Part shown: positions 42,371-50,585 of the stretch, piece after piece | Layout: each line of letters begins with the position of its first letter | How positions within the stretch are numbered: the first letter of the stretch is position 1 | NCBI GenBank assembly: GCA_947476275.1 | Contig: CANJPQ010000028.1 | Location: forward strand, 1-57,980 | Direction: 5' to 3' | DNA: 57,980 nt | Origin: Fidelibacterota bacterium | GTDB lineage: Bacteria > Pseudomonadota > Alphaproteobacteria > Rhodospirillales > Rhodospirillaceae | The notes under the pieces: generated by a model | Told to the model about the DNA's origin: nothing | The model's input: only the letters and a program-made list of their open reading frames with translations | Database searches by the model: none | Program-made: the position numbers and the translations under genes

Positions 42371-43248
42371 TGGCAGCCAAGCTAAATCTCAGCCATCTGC
42401 GTTATTTCTGGGCGGTAGCTCATGCGGGCGGACTGACACGTGCCGCGGAGCAGCTCAACCTTTCGCAGTCAGCTGTGTCGGTGCAATTGCAAAAATTGGA
42501 ACACCAGGTTGGGCACCGTCTCTTCGAGCGCGTCGGCAAGAAACTGCTGCTGACTGAGGCCGGTAAGATCGCCCTGGATTACGCGGATAGTATATTTAGG
42601 GCCGGGGACGAGCTCTTAAGTACTTTGAAGGGTCAGCCGATCGAAAGCCGGCAAGTGCTGAGGGTCGGAGCTTTGACGACGCTCTCCAGAAATTTTCAGC
42701 TCGAGTTCTTGCGTCCCCTCATCGGACGTTCCGACGTCGAACTCGTCGTGCGGTCAGGCACGATGCGCGATCTCCTGGCGCAGCTCGAAGCCCATACGAT
42801 CGATGTCGTTCTCGCCACTAGCGCAGCGCCACGGGATGCCCGGACGCCGCTTCGGAACTACCTTATTGCCCAACAACCCGTGAGCCTCGTCGGCAGGCCG
42901 CGCGGACGGCGTAAGAGGTTCCGGTTTCCTGCGGACGTGGCAACCATGCCCCTCCTGCTCCCCAGTCTGGATAGCGAGATTCGTACGGCTTTCGACAGAT
43001 TGTTGGAGATCGCCGGTATCCGTCCCAACATCCTGGCAGAGGTCGACGATATGGCCATGCTGCGATTGCTGGCGCGGGAGAGAGATGCGGTGACCTTGGT
43101 TCCGCCGATCGTCGTGCGTGACGAATTGGCGAGCGGTGTGTTGGTGGAGTACTGCCGCATTAAGGATGTCCAAGAAACTTTCTACGCCATCGTGCAGCGT
43201 CGGCGTTTCCCCAGCCGTCTCCTGACGGAATTGTTAAAGAACGCCTGA
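42370..43248 (+). CDS. LysR-family regulator, probable regulator of dabBA
   Basis: The 292-aa protein starts MAAKLNLSHLRYFWAVAHAGG with the LysR winged helix LTRAAEQLNLSQSAVSVQLQKLEHQVGHRLFER at residues 22-54. It is of the NhaR-like type. The effector domain carries RVGALTTLSRNFQLEFLRPL. No clear Shine-Dalgarno precedes the ATG, which overlaps the dyad, so translation may be weak. Divergent orientation from dabB makes it the likely regulator of the DAB pump, comparable to CcmR/CbbR control of carbon concentration; direct evidence is lacking. Confidence 0.85.
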   Translation: MAAKLNLSHLRYFWAVAHAGGLTRAAEQLNLSQSAVSVQLQKLEHQVGHRLFERVGKKLLLTEAGKIALDYADSIFRAGDELLSTLKGQPIESRQVLRVGALTTLSRNFQLEFLRPLIGRSDVELVVRSGTMRDLLAQLEAHTIDVVLATSAAPRDARTPLRNYLIAQQPVSLVGRPRGRRKRFRFPADVATMPLLLPSLDSEIRTAFDRLLEIAGIRPNILAEVDDMAMLRLLARERDAVTLVPPIVVRDELASGVLVEYCRIKDVQETFYAIVQRRRFPSRLLTELLKNA

Positions 43249-43304
43249 CGATCCGCAAATTGACGGTGCAAGGCACTTCAGCGCGCGCGAGGAGGCAAAA
43301 CCGA

Positions 43305-45065
43305 CTAGGCGTCGCGGGGCGTATAGTGCGTCTTGAGGCTCGAGACGAGATCTTGCACGGCGATGCACTGGACGCGGGGATCTTCCTTCCGAAGCAGACC
43401 CGCCATGGGATCCGTGATGACGTTGAGAACAACCGGCACCGCAGATGCGAAGGCCCGGTCGAGTGCCGGCCCAATCTCGGTTTGCATCTCGATCCGTTCT
43501 CCAGCGGTACCATAGCCCTGGCCGACAAGATGGTAGTCGCAGTGGCCCAGCTCGCAATTGATATGCGTGCCCAGGGTCTTGATCTGTCCGTGCTTTTCGG
43601 TGCCCCACCCGCCATCGTTGGAGATAATGCAGATGAGCTTCAGCCCTGCATTGACGGCGCCGTTGAACTCGCTGGCGTAGAACCCAAAGGCCCCGTCGCC
43701 CGTCACGAGAACGACGGGACGCGCGGGTCGGCCTGTGGCCAGCGCCTCTTCCTTCATCGCTGCTGCGGCGCCGACGGCGAGGGGCGTGCCCACGCCCATG
43801 GATCCAAGCGGATAGTGATCCATGAAGCCACGCTCGGATTGAATGCGGATGATGCCATGCATCCAGTTCTGTATGTCGGCGCCGTCGCCAACATAGATGG
43901 CGTCCGCCGGCAGGCGCTTTGCCAGTTCGCGCCCGATCCGGTAGGGATGAATTGGTCCCGCATCCCCCACACCCAGGTCTGTTATCCGAGATAGGCGAGG
44001 CGCCAGAGCCGCGTTTATCCAGGCCGGGTCGACTGTGTTCGTGAACGCGCGTGCGGCCAAAGCGGCATCCAGCTTCTCGACCGCGAGGCGAACGTCGCTG
44101 ACAATCGCGAGGTCGATCGGGCGACTTCGGCCTAGCTCTTCGGCGTGAACGTCAACCTGGATAAATTTTGCGTCCGGGGAAAATCGCGGGGCAAGTCCGA
44201 ATCCCATGCGCCGGGTTAGCCTCATCCCGAGACACAACACGACGTCTGCGTGTTTGGCGGCGATCTGCGCCAGGGGCCATCCGAACCCGAGTTTGAGATC
44301 TTCGGGCACCAATCCACGCCCGAGAGCATTGGCCATGACTGGAAATCGATAAGTTGTCGCCAGCTTTCGCAAGGCTGGGCCCGCGCCTGAGAGGGCCGCG
44401 CCCGTGCCAACCAGGATTAACGGGCGCTTCGTATTCGCGATAAGGTCGGCCGCGCGTTCAAGCGCCTCATCGGACGGCGCCGGGTTGAGCGGCTCGGTCA
44501 AGGGCATCGGCGGACGGTCAATCATCTCCGCGGCTTGCGCGGCCAACCCGTATGGTATCCCGAGCACCGCGACGCCGGGGCGGCCGGAGAGTGCGGAGAT
44601 GGCGCCGGCATGAACGTACTCCTCCAGCCGTTCTACGTTCGGAACGGTGCGCGCCCATTTGACGAAGGGTTTCACCATATCGAGGGCATCGTTGGAGCCC
44701 TCGTTGCGGGATTCGAGTTGGGACGGGGCTGACAACGTCGTGAGTACGAGTACCGGAACGCACGCGGCTTGGGCCGTGCAGATGCCTGTCATGGCGTTCG
44801 GCAGGCCCTGCTCGGCGTTAATCATCGCGATCCCAAGCTTTCCGGAGGCCCGGGCGTAGCCATCGGCCTCGCTGACGGTCGCGGATTCATGCCTGCCGGA
44901 CACGATGGTCCAGGGATAGCGCGCTCGATCCTTCTCCATCGCCCAGAGCAAGTGCGCATGCGCGGTGCCGGCCAGAACAAAGCACGTCTGAGCGCCGTAG
45001 CGTTGCAAGGCGCGATTGATAATTTCGCCGCCGATCAGGGTGTTGCGGTTGCCTTGCGCCGTCAT
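43305..45065 (-). CDS. ThDP-dependent enzyme of the acetolactate synthase-like family
   Basis: The 586-aa protein has the three-domain TPP enzyme layout: N-terminal Pyr domain with catalytic E60 in SGRHESATVSEADG, central domain PLILVGTGAALSGAG near residue 215, and PP domain with GDGAFGFYASEFNGAVNAG near 454. The metal motif ends in SNDGGWG, where most members have NN. There are no features of the ALS regulatory subunit or of a quinone-binding tail. It could be a benzoylformate-, oxalyl-CoA- or 2-hydroxyacyl-type lyase. AGGAG precedes the ATG. The binding-protein gene lies upstream with about 39 bases between, so both may be co-transcribed. Confidence 0.8.
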   Translation of the reverse strand: MTAQGNRNTLIGGEIINRALQRYGAQTCFVLAGTAHAHLLWAMEKDRARYPWTIVSGRHESATVSEADGYARASGKLGIAMINAEQGLPNAMTGICTAQAACVPVLVLTTLSAPSQLESRNEGSNDALDMVKPFVKWARTVPNVERLEEYVHAGAISALSGRPGVAVLGIPYGLAAQAAEMIDRPPMPLTEPLNPAPSDEALERAADLIANTKRPLILVGTGAALSGAGPALRKLATTYRFPVMANALGRGLVPEDLKLGFGWPLAQIAAKHADVVLCLGMRLTRRMGFGLAPRFSPDAKFIQVDVHAEELGRSRPIDLAIVSDVRLAVEKLDAALAARAFTNTVDPAWINAALAPRLSRITDLGVGDAGPIHPYRIGRELAKRLPADAIYVGDGADIQNWMHGIIRIQSERGFMDHYPLGSMGVGTPLAVGAAAAMKEEALATGRPARPVVLVTGDGAFGFYASEFNGAVNAGLKLICIISNDGGWGTEKHGQIKTLGTHINCELGHCDYHLVGQGYGTAGERIEMQTEIGPALDRAFASAVPVVLNVITDPMAGLLRKEDPRVQCIAVQDLVSSLKTHYTPRDA

Positions 45066-45104
45066 GAAATCTCCTGGTACGCGCCGATCATCGCTTCAAC
45101 CGCT

Positions 45105-46616
45105 CTATTTTGCGATATCGATCGCGTCATAGGGAATGTATCCCGAAGTCACGGAAAAGTTTTTCACGGCGCGGCTCACGCCGTCGAACCTTACGTTGTC
45201 GTGCAGTAAAATTCCCGGCGCTTGATCGCGCTGGTGAGCCAATACTTGTTGCGTCAGCGCGCGCCGCTTATCGAGATCGAACGTGGCCAGGGCCTCGTTC
45301 AGCAAGGGCATGATGCTCGGGTCGCAATACCATGGCGCCCTCCACAGGCACGAGTGACGATGAAACGCCCTGAGAGCGTCGAACGACGGCGCCGCGTTAT
45401 AATCGACGCCGAAAGCTGTTCCCTCCCATTCGCCTTGAAATAGCCCGCGGCCGTACTTGGCGATCGGAACAGGATGAATTTCAACTTTTACACCGACTTT
45501 CGCTAGGTCCGCGGAGACCCGTTGATAGACCAGCGGCGCGTAGCTGGCATTGCCGGAAAATGTTTCCGCAACGATGGAAAATCCATCGGGATAGCCGGCA
45601 TCGGTCAGCAGGCGCCGCGCTTCTGCCGGATTGTAGGGATAGGGCTTGAGTTGCGGATCGTAGCCGAACGCGATCGAGGATGCGGTCTGGGACGCGACCC
45701 GCGCGTGCCCGGACAATATGCCGTTCACGATATCGTCTTTGTTCACGGCGTAGTTCAGCGCGCGACGTACGCGCACGTCTTTCAACGGCGAGTCTTTCGT
45801 TGTGACGAAAGCCAGTACGATCATCGCGCCATCGGGTTGAATGATCATGCGATGGCCGGCGCTTTCGACCGCGGCGATTTCGTCCGGACCGAGCTGAATC
45901 GAAATATCTGCGTTTCCCGATAGAAGCGCCTGCAAGCGTGCTGCCGGTTCGGGCACTGCCAATAACTCAAGCCGGTCAACGATAGGTTTGCGCCAGCTGG
46001 TCGCCGCCGCGGTGAGAATCAGGCGTCCCGGGGCGGCCTTTTCCAGCACAAAGGGCCCGCTGCCAACTGGCGCTTGATTGAACCCATCCGCGCCGACTTT
46101 TGTCCACTGCGCCGGCGAGAGTATCCGAATCAAACTCAGTTCTTGCGGTAGAAACGGATTGGGCTCAGTGGTTGTGATCTCAACGGTCAACTGATCGACC
46201 GCGCGGGCATCTCGGATGCTACTGACCTCGGCGCTTGTCGAATAGGTTTGGCCCAGGGGGCTCTTCATCAACTTGATGACGAACGCGACACTCTCTGCCG
46301 TCAAGGCTTCGCCGTTAGAGAAGAACACCCCTGGCCGAAGTTTGAAGTGCCACGTCTTTTGATCCACCGCCCGCCAGCTTTCGGCGAGTTGCGGCTTGGC
46401 CACACCGCCGGGATCGACCAGGGTCAGTGCATCGAACATTGCGGCGAAGGTGTATAGCGCTGGGGCATTGCCCAAAGTCAGCGGATTGAATCCGAGGTTT
46501 GGGAAACCTGAAATGGCCGCTCGTAGCGTTTTCGCCTGGGCCTGCGGATGAAGCGTGCCAGTGGCGACGAGAAATGCCACCACGCCTAATCTGACAATGC
46601 GGCTAAGCGAATTCAC
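45105..46616 (-). CDS. ABC transporter substrate-binding protein, family 5, orphan (paralogue of 6550-8031)
   Basis: The 503-aa precursor starts at GTG 46616 and has a Sec signal ending AQAKT. Family 5 features include FAAMFDALTLVDPGG, WHFKLRPGVFFSNGEAL, VGSGPFVLEKA and RVRRALNYAVNKDDI. The Cys pair in SCLWRAPWYCD mirrors SCLRPNPFFCD of the first copy. No permease or ATPase lies nearby. Its likely partner in metabolism is the ThDP enzyme downstream. Confidence 0.87.
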   Translation of the reverse strand: MNSLSRIVRLGVVAFLVATGTLHPQAQAKTLRAAISGFPNLGFNPLTLGNAPALYTFAAMFDALTLVDPGGVAKPQLAESWRAVDQKTWHFKLRPGVFFSNGEALTAESVAFVIKLMKSPLGQTYSTSAEVSSIRDARAVDQLTVEITTTEPNPFLPQELSLIRILSPAQWTKVGADGFNQAPVGSGPFVLEKAAPGRLILTAAATSWRKPIVDRLELLAVPEPAARLQALLSGNADISIQLGPDEIAAVESAGHRMIIQPDGAMIVLAFVTTKDSPLKDVRVRRALNYAVNKDDIVNGILSGHARVASQTASSIAFGYDPQLKPYPYNPAEARRLLTDAGYPDGFSIVAETFSGNASYAPLVYQRVSADLAKVGVKVEIHPVPIAKYGRGLFQGEWEGTAFGVDYNAAPSFDALRAFHRHSCLWRAPWYCDPSIMPLLNEALATFDLDKRRALTQQVLAHQRDQAPGILLHDNVRFDGVSRAVKNFSVTSGYIPYDAIDIAK

Positions 46617-46866
46617 CGTCGCGACCCATGAGGTTTGGCAGGAAACGCGTAATCGGCAACATGATTGGTCAGGATATATCGGTATTACCGAGAAACAAGT
46701 GCGACGCGGCCCTGCCGAGTGGAAACATTGGCTTGGAAAGGCTTAGCGGGCGGATTCCGGCAAAACATGTGCGGTGGCGACATTCCGTTAATCCGCAGTC
46801 AGCGCTGTGATAGTTTGGTCTCGCCGCTGCTGGCATGCGCGGCCACGTTAATCGGAGCGGTGAACC
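46617..46866. promoter_or_regulatory. Divergent promoter region with dyad
   Basis: The region lies between the binding protein (-) and the VOC gene (+). It holds the perfect dyad TCGGTA-T-TACCGA at 46679-46691. GGAG precedes the VOC start. No gene was found in it. Confidence 0.35.
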
Positions 46867-47436
46867 ATGAAACTCATCTCCCTGTTTGTTGCGATTGGAA
46901 TGTTAGTTTTGTCGGTGCCAAAGGCGCACGCGGCGGAAGCGGCGAAGGTACAAAGTCTGCTGCTGCGATCCGTCACGGTTACCTGCAAGCTTGAGGAATC
47001 GATTGCGTTCTATCGCGATATTCTCGGGCAGGAAGTCATCGAGGATGCGCCGCAGGACGCAGCCAAGGCGGCGGCCTTTCTCGATGTGCGCCCGACATCC
47101 AAAGTGCGTTTTGTGATCATGAAGGGATCGGCCGTCTATCCAGGAGGCGAGATCGTCGGCGGACGCATCGCATTCATGGGCATTGACGATCCTGACGCGC
47201 CGGCGTGCAAAAACACGAACGTGGCCAATCATCGTGCGCGCCAGAGTGATGGCATTCATCCCCATCGCGTCGCGAACATCGATGAAATTTCCCGACGGGC
47301 GCGGGCCAAAGGCGTCGAGATTCTGTTTGGGCCGCGGCGCTCGGGTACGGGCCTGTCGCGCAATATGATGATGTTCGATCCCAACGGTAGGATTGTTGAG
47401 GTGTTTGAGCTCGAATTCGCGCGTGCGTCCGAGTGA
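46867..47436 (+). CDS. Exported VOC (glyoxalase/extradiol dioxygenase fold) protein
   Basis: The 189-aa precursor has an unusual N-terminal Sec signal, MKLISLFVAIGMLVLSVPKAHAAEA. The VOC fold follows: SVTVTCKLEESIAFYRDILGQEV at about 36-58 and NMMMFDPNGRIVEVFELE at the C-terminus. Two beta-alpha-beta-beta-beta modules fit the length. A metal site is not certain: the usual first-module His is replaced (TVTCKLEES) and the C-terminal Glu is present. It is convergent with the nitrilase-like gene. It may bind rather than transform a ligand. Confidence 0.78.
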   Translation: MKLISLFVAIGMLVLSVPKAHAAEAAKVQSLLLRSVTVTCKLEESIAFYRDILGQEVIEDAPQDAAKAAAFLDVRPTSKVRFVIMKGSAVYPGGEIVGGRIAFMGIDDPDAPACKNTNVANHRARQSDGIHPHRVANIDEISRRARAKGVEILFGPRRSGTGLSRNMMMFDPNGRIVEVFELEFARASE

Positions 47437-47439
47437 GGA

Positions 47440-47451
47440 GTCCGCCCGGAC
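47440..47451. terminator. Weak hairpin between convergent genes
   Basis: GTCCG-CC-CGGAC is a 5-bp stem in the 32 bases between the VOC (+) and nitrilase-like (-) stops. There is no T-run; terminator function is uncertain. Confidence 0.25.
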
Positions 47452-47468
47452 GACTGCGCCGTGCGCCG

Positions 47469-48644
47469 TTAAACCGCGGGTGCCTTTAGGACGCCCCGCC
47501 GGACGAGGTCGTCGATCTCAGCCTGGAACAAGGCGACCTTCTGTTCGTCCACATTCTTGATGGGCGTTTTGGCGAAGGCGTTCATCCGCGCAAATCTCGC
47601 CTTGTTGTAGCCGTGGCGGTGAATCTCGACTTGCACCTGCGCGAGGCCGTTCAAATGTTCCGGCGTCGTGCGTGCCTTGCGCAGTGCCTCGATATCGATT
47701 TCGGCGGTCACGAACCGTTCGTCGCTGACATCCGGTCCTGTCACGAGCGCTCGGCCGCGATAGTCGACGATCTCGGACGGCAGCACCTTCGCCGGCGGCC
47801 GGGTGCCCGAGGGCCCGTTGTTGGCGGAGAGGATGTAGACAAGGTTCTCGTATGCACGCACGCGCCGCACCATGCTGCGGAGATCGATTGGGTATGATTC
47901 CGGGTCCCGCACGGTGTAGCCACGGTCCGGCGCAGCCAGGGGGAAGCCCATCGGATTGACGACGATCTCAGCGCCATTGAAAGCGAGGCTGCGGATCATC
48001 TCCGGCCAATTGATATCCATCGCCACGGTGCAGCCGATCCGGCCGATTTCGGTGTCTGCGACCGGGAACAAAGAGTCCGGCCCAAACTTCGCGAGCCATT
48101 GATCGAGGATGTCCCGCGGGCAGGTCTTGGTACCGAAATCGTAGTGCTTGCGATAGTTCACCAGCACATCGCCGCTCGGGCCGATCACGACGGTGGACAG
48201 GAAGTTCCGGCCTGGGAACGCCGCGATCTTCTCGGTCGGCTGGAGCGCGACATAGGACTTTGTCGCCTGCGCTACCTTGCCGATCCGGTCCGTCTCTGGC
48301 CCGGGAATGGTGATCGCGGCCTGGTTTGCATTTTCGACCGTACCGCCGGCGCCGGACTGAAGCGAGGACCCGGGGAAGACGTAAAGCCGCGCGCCGATTT
48401 CGCCCGCGCCCTTGTTGATCGCCGCGATATGGCCGTCGACATTCTCCTTCAGCGCCGCCGGATCGAACGTGCCGCCGGAAACAACCGGGACCGTACGAAC
48501 CTGGACGCAGGAGGCCTTATAGGGCGCGATCGGCTTCGGCGGACTGGCCGCCAAGACCGGCGTCGCCGCAGCTGCCACCGTGGTTGCCAAGATCGACCGG
48601 CGGCTGAGTCCGTTGTCGTTCTTCGTTTCAGTGTCGTCGGCCAT
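47469..48644 (-). CDS. Tat-exported nitrilase-superfamily protein, probably catalytically inactive
   Basis: The 391-aa protein has a twin-arginine signal (LSRRSILATTVAAAATPVLA). The carbon-nitrogen hydrolase fold is recognisable through KHYDF after K166, IGC-T-V-A-M-D, NWPEMIRSLAFNGAEIVVNP and RRVRAYENLVYILSANN. Of the Glu-Lys-Cys triad only K166 remains: the Glu of FPE is G92 (VFPGSS), and the Cys of the usual C-Y/x-D motif is A208 in VAMD. C205 lies three residues earlier. It is therefore probably a binding or scaffold protein. GGGAGA precedes the ATG. Divergent from cluster B. Confidence 0.8.
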   Translation of the reverse strand: MADDTETKNDNGLSRRSILATTVAAAATPVLAASPPKPIAPYKASCVQVRTVPVVSGGTFDPAALKENVDGHIAAINKGAGEIGARLYVFPGSSLQSGAGGTVENANQAAITIPGPETDRIGKVAQATKSYVALQPTEKIAAFPGRNFLSTVVIGPSGDVLVNYRKHYDFGTKTCPRDILDQWLAKFGPDSLFPVADTEIGRIGCTVAMDINWPEMIRSLAFNGAEIVVNPMGFPLAAPDRGYTVRDPESYPIDLRSMVRRVRAYENLVYILSANNGPSGTRPPAKVLPSEIVDYRGRALVTGPDVSDERFVTAEIDIEALRKARTTPEHLNGLAQVQVEIHRHGYNKARFARMNAFAKTPIKNVDEQKVALFQAEIDDLVRRGVLKAPAV

Positions 48645-48742
48645 GAGACGTGTTCTCCCAGTTGGTACGACTCACTTTAAGGTAAGGGCCACCGGCAGTA
48701 ATGAGCCGCATGGCCAAGTTCGCGCCGTGAGCCTAGCCCACT

Positions 48743-48772
48743 AACCGGCCCACAATGTGGGTTGGCCGGGTT
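48743..48772. promoter_or_regulatory. Hairpin/dyad upstream of cluster B
   Basis: CCCACA-A-TGTGGG (48749-48761) is a perfect dyad, flanked by AACCGGCC and GGCCGGGTT, which can extend the stem with a bulge. It lies in the divergent region between nitrilase-like (48644) and cluster B (48901). Operator or leader hairpin; it shares bases with a site upstream of cluster A. Confidence 0.4.
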
Positions 48773-48900
48773 CCGGGAGGCGTGCGATAACTCTGTTCCG
48801 AAGCGATATTCCTCACATTCGCGACGACTTGGCAGGCCGTCTCAAAGTATGATCTCCCCGTACCGACATCTTGGCGGGGCGCGAGTTGACGAAGTTTCCG

Positions 48901-50583
48901 ATGCTTCATTGCGGTAGCCCTTTGCGACAGACGTTCCTGCTGGGTCTCGCGGGCGCACTTCTTCTCGCCGTCGGTGCATGCGGTCCGTCTGAGCCGAAGG
49001 GCGCCGCCGCTCCGCCGGATATGCGGCGCTTGACGGATCGGCAGTATCACAACGCTGTGGCCGACCTGTTCGGCAGCGACATTGAAATCGGAGGACGTAC
49101 CGATCCGCTCGTTCGCACGGATGGCCTTTTGGCGGTCGGCGCGCGCACGGCGCGCATCACGCCTGCGGGCTTAGAGCAGTACAGTGTGATCGCGAAGTCG
49201 ATCGCGGCCCAAGTCACCCATAAATCGCGCCGCGAAGCGTTGATCTCATGCAAACCGGCCACGCTCGATGCGCCCGACGATGTCTGCGCAGAGTCCTATT
49301 ACAAGCAGGTCGGAAAGCTGCTGTATCGGCGTCCGCTCCGCGAACCGGAGTGGCAGAACGCGGTGAAGTCTGCGCACGACATGGCGGTGGCCTCGAAAGA
49401 CTTCTACCGCGGGATTGCGACGGGGTTGGCCAACATGCTGGTCACACCCCAATTTCTGTTCGTGATCGACGACACCGAACCCGATCCGGCCAATGCCGGA
49501 CAGCAGCGCCTCACGGCTTACGCCAAGGCGGCACGCCTGAGTTTTTTCCTGTGGGACACGACGCCGACGCCGGAACTGATCGCGGCAGCCGAGCGCGGCG
49601 ATCTCCATAAGCCCGGCGCTCTGTCGAATATCGTCGATGAGATGATTGCGTCGCCGCGCTTCGAGGAAGGCACGCGTGCATTCTTCTCCGACTTCCTCGG
49701 TCTCGAAAAATTCGAGACGCTCGAGAAGGACAGCCTGATCTACAAAGCCTTCAGCAACGTCGTTGCGAACGATGCGCAGGAAGAGCTTCTGCGGATGATC
49801 ACCGACCACGTGATTTCGCAAGACAAGGACTATCGCGATCTCTTCACAACGCGGAAGACGTTCCTAACCGGGTCCCTTGCGCGCATCTATCGTGTCCGTG
49901 TCGAGCGTCCCGACGGGGCATGGGTGCCGCATGAGTATGGGCCGGACGATGCTCGGGCCGGCATTCTCACCACAATCGGCTTCAACGCCGTCGCCTCGCA
50001 TCCGGGCCGCAGTTCGCCCACATTGCGCGGCAAGGCGATCCGCGAATCCCTGCTGTGCCAGCATGTGCCAGATCCACCGGGCGATGTGGACTTTTCCCTG
50101 TTCGAGGATCCGAACTCCCCAAATAAAACAGCGCGCCAGCGCCTCACGGCGCACGCCACCGCGCCGGCGTGCGCGGGCTGTCACAAGATTACCGATCCGA
50201 TTGGTCTGGCGCTTGAGAACTTCGACGGCATCGGCAAGTACCGCGTCGATGAGAACGGCGAAAAAATCGACACCAGCGGCGATCTCGATGGCGTGGCCTA
50301 CAAGGACCCGCAGGGGTTGGGCAGGGCGATGCACGAAAATCCGGCCACCCCGGCCTGCGTTGTGCGCCGCGTATGGTCTTACGCGGCCGGTCGCGCGCCG
50401 ACCAATGCGCAAAAGGAACTGACAGCGTACCTCGACAAGGCCTTTATCAGCGACGGCTACAAGTTCGTGAGCCTGGTCAGGCGCATCGCAAAGAGTGACG
50501 CGCTCTACGCGGTGGCACCGCCACAGAACGGTGTCGCCGCCGATCGCCGCCCGCTGCGGACGGTTGAAGTTCAGGAGAACTGA
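48901..50583 (+). CDS. DUF1587/1595/1592/1588/1585 lipoprotein with haem c motif (cluster B)
   Basis: Read from ATG 48901 the product is 560 aa, as long as the cluster A copy. The frame is open from a TTG at 48871, but the lipoprotein signal (TFLLGLAGALLLAVGAC, C27) sits correctly only with the later start. Domain marks are RRLTDRQYHNAVADLFG, KVGKLLYRRPLREPEW, RLSFFLWDTTPTPELIAAAERGDL, HPGRSSPTLRGKAIRESLLC and the haem motif CAGCH at 424-428. The DUF1552 gene follows after two bases. It should be an anchored extracytoplasmic electron carrier or oxidoreductase subunit; the reaction is unknown. Confidence 0.88.
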   Translation: MLHCGSPLRQTFLLGLAGALLLAVGACGPSEPKGAAAPPDMRRLTDRQYHNAVADLFGSDIEIGGRTDPLVRTDGLLAVGARTARITPAGLEQYSVIAKSIAAQVTHKSRREALISCKPATLDAPDDVCAESYYKQVGKLLYRRPLREPEWQNAVKSAHDMAVASKDFYRGIATGLANMLVTPQFLFVIDDTEPDPANAGQQRLTAYAKAARLSFFLWDTTPTPELIAAAERGDLHKPGALSNIVDEMIASPRFEEGTRAFFSDFLGLEKFETLEKDSLIYKAFSNVVANDAQEELLRMITDHVISQDKDYRDLFTTRKTFLTGSLARIYRVRVERPDGAWVPHEYGPDDARAGILTTIGFNAVASHPGRSSPTLRGKAIRESLLCQHVPDPPGDVDFSLFEDPNSPNKTARQRLTAHATAPACAGCHKITDPIGLALENFDGIGKYRVDENGEKIDTSGDLDGVAYKDPQGLGRAMHENPATPACVVRRVWSYAAGRAPTNAQKELTAYLDKAFISDGYKFVSLVRRIAKSDALYAVAPPQNGVAADRRPLRTVEVQEN

Positions 50584-50585
50584 TC

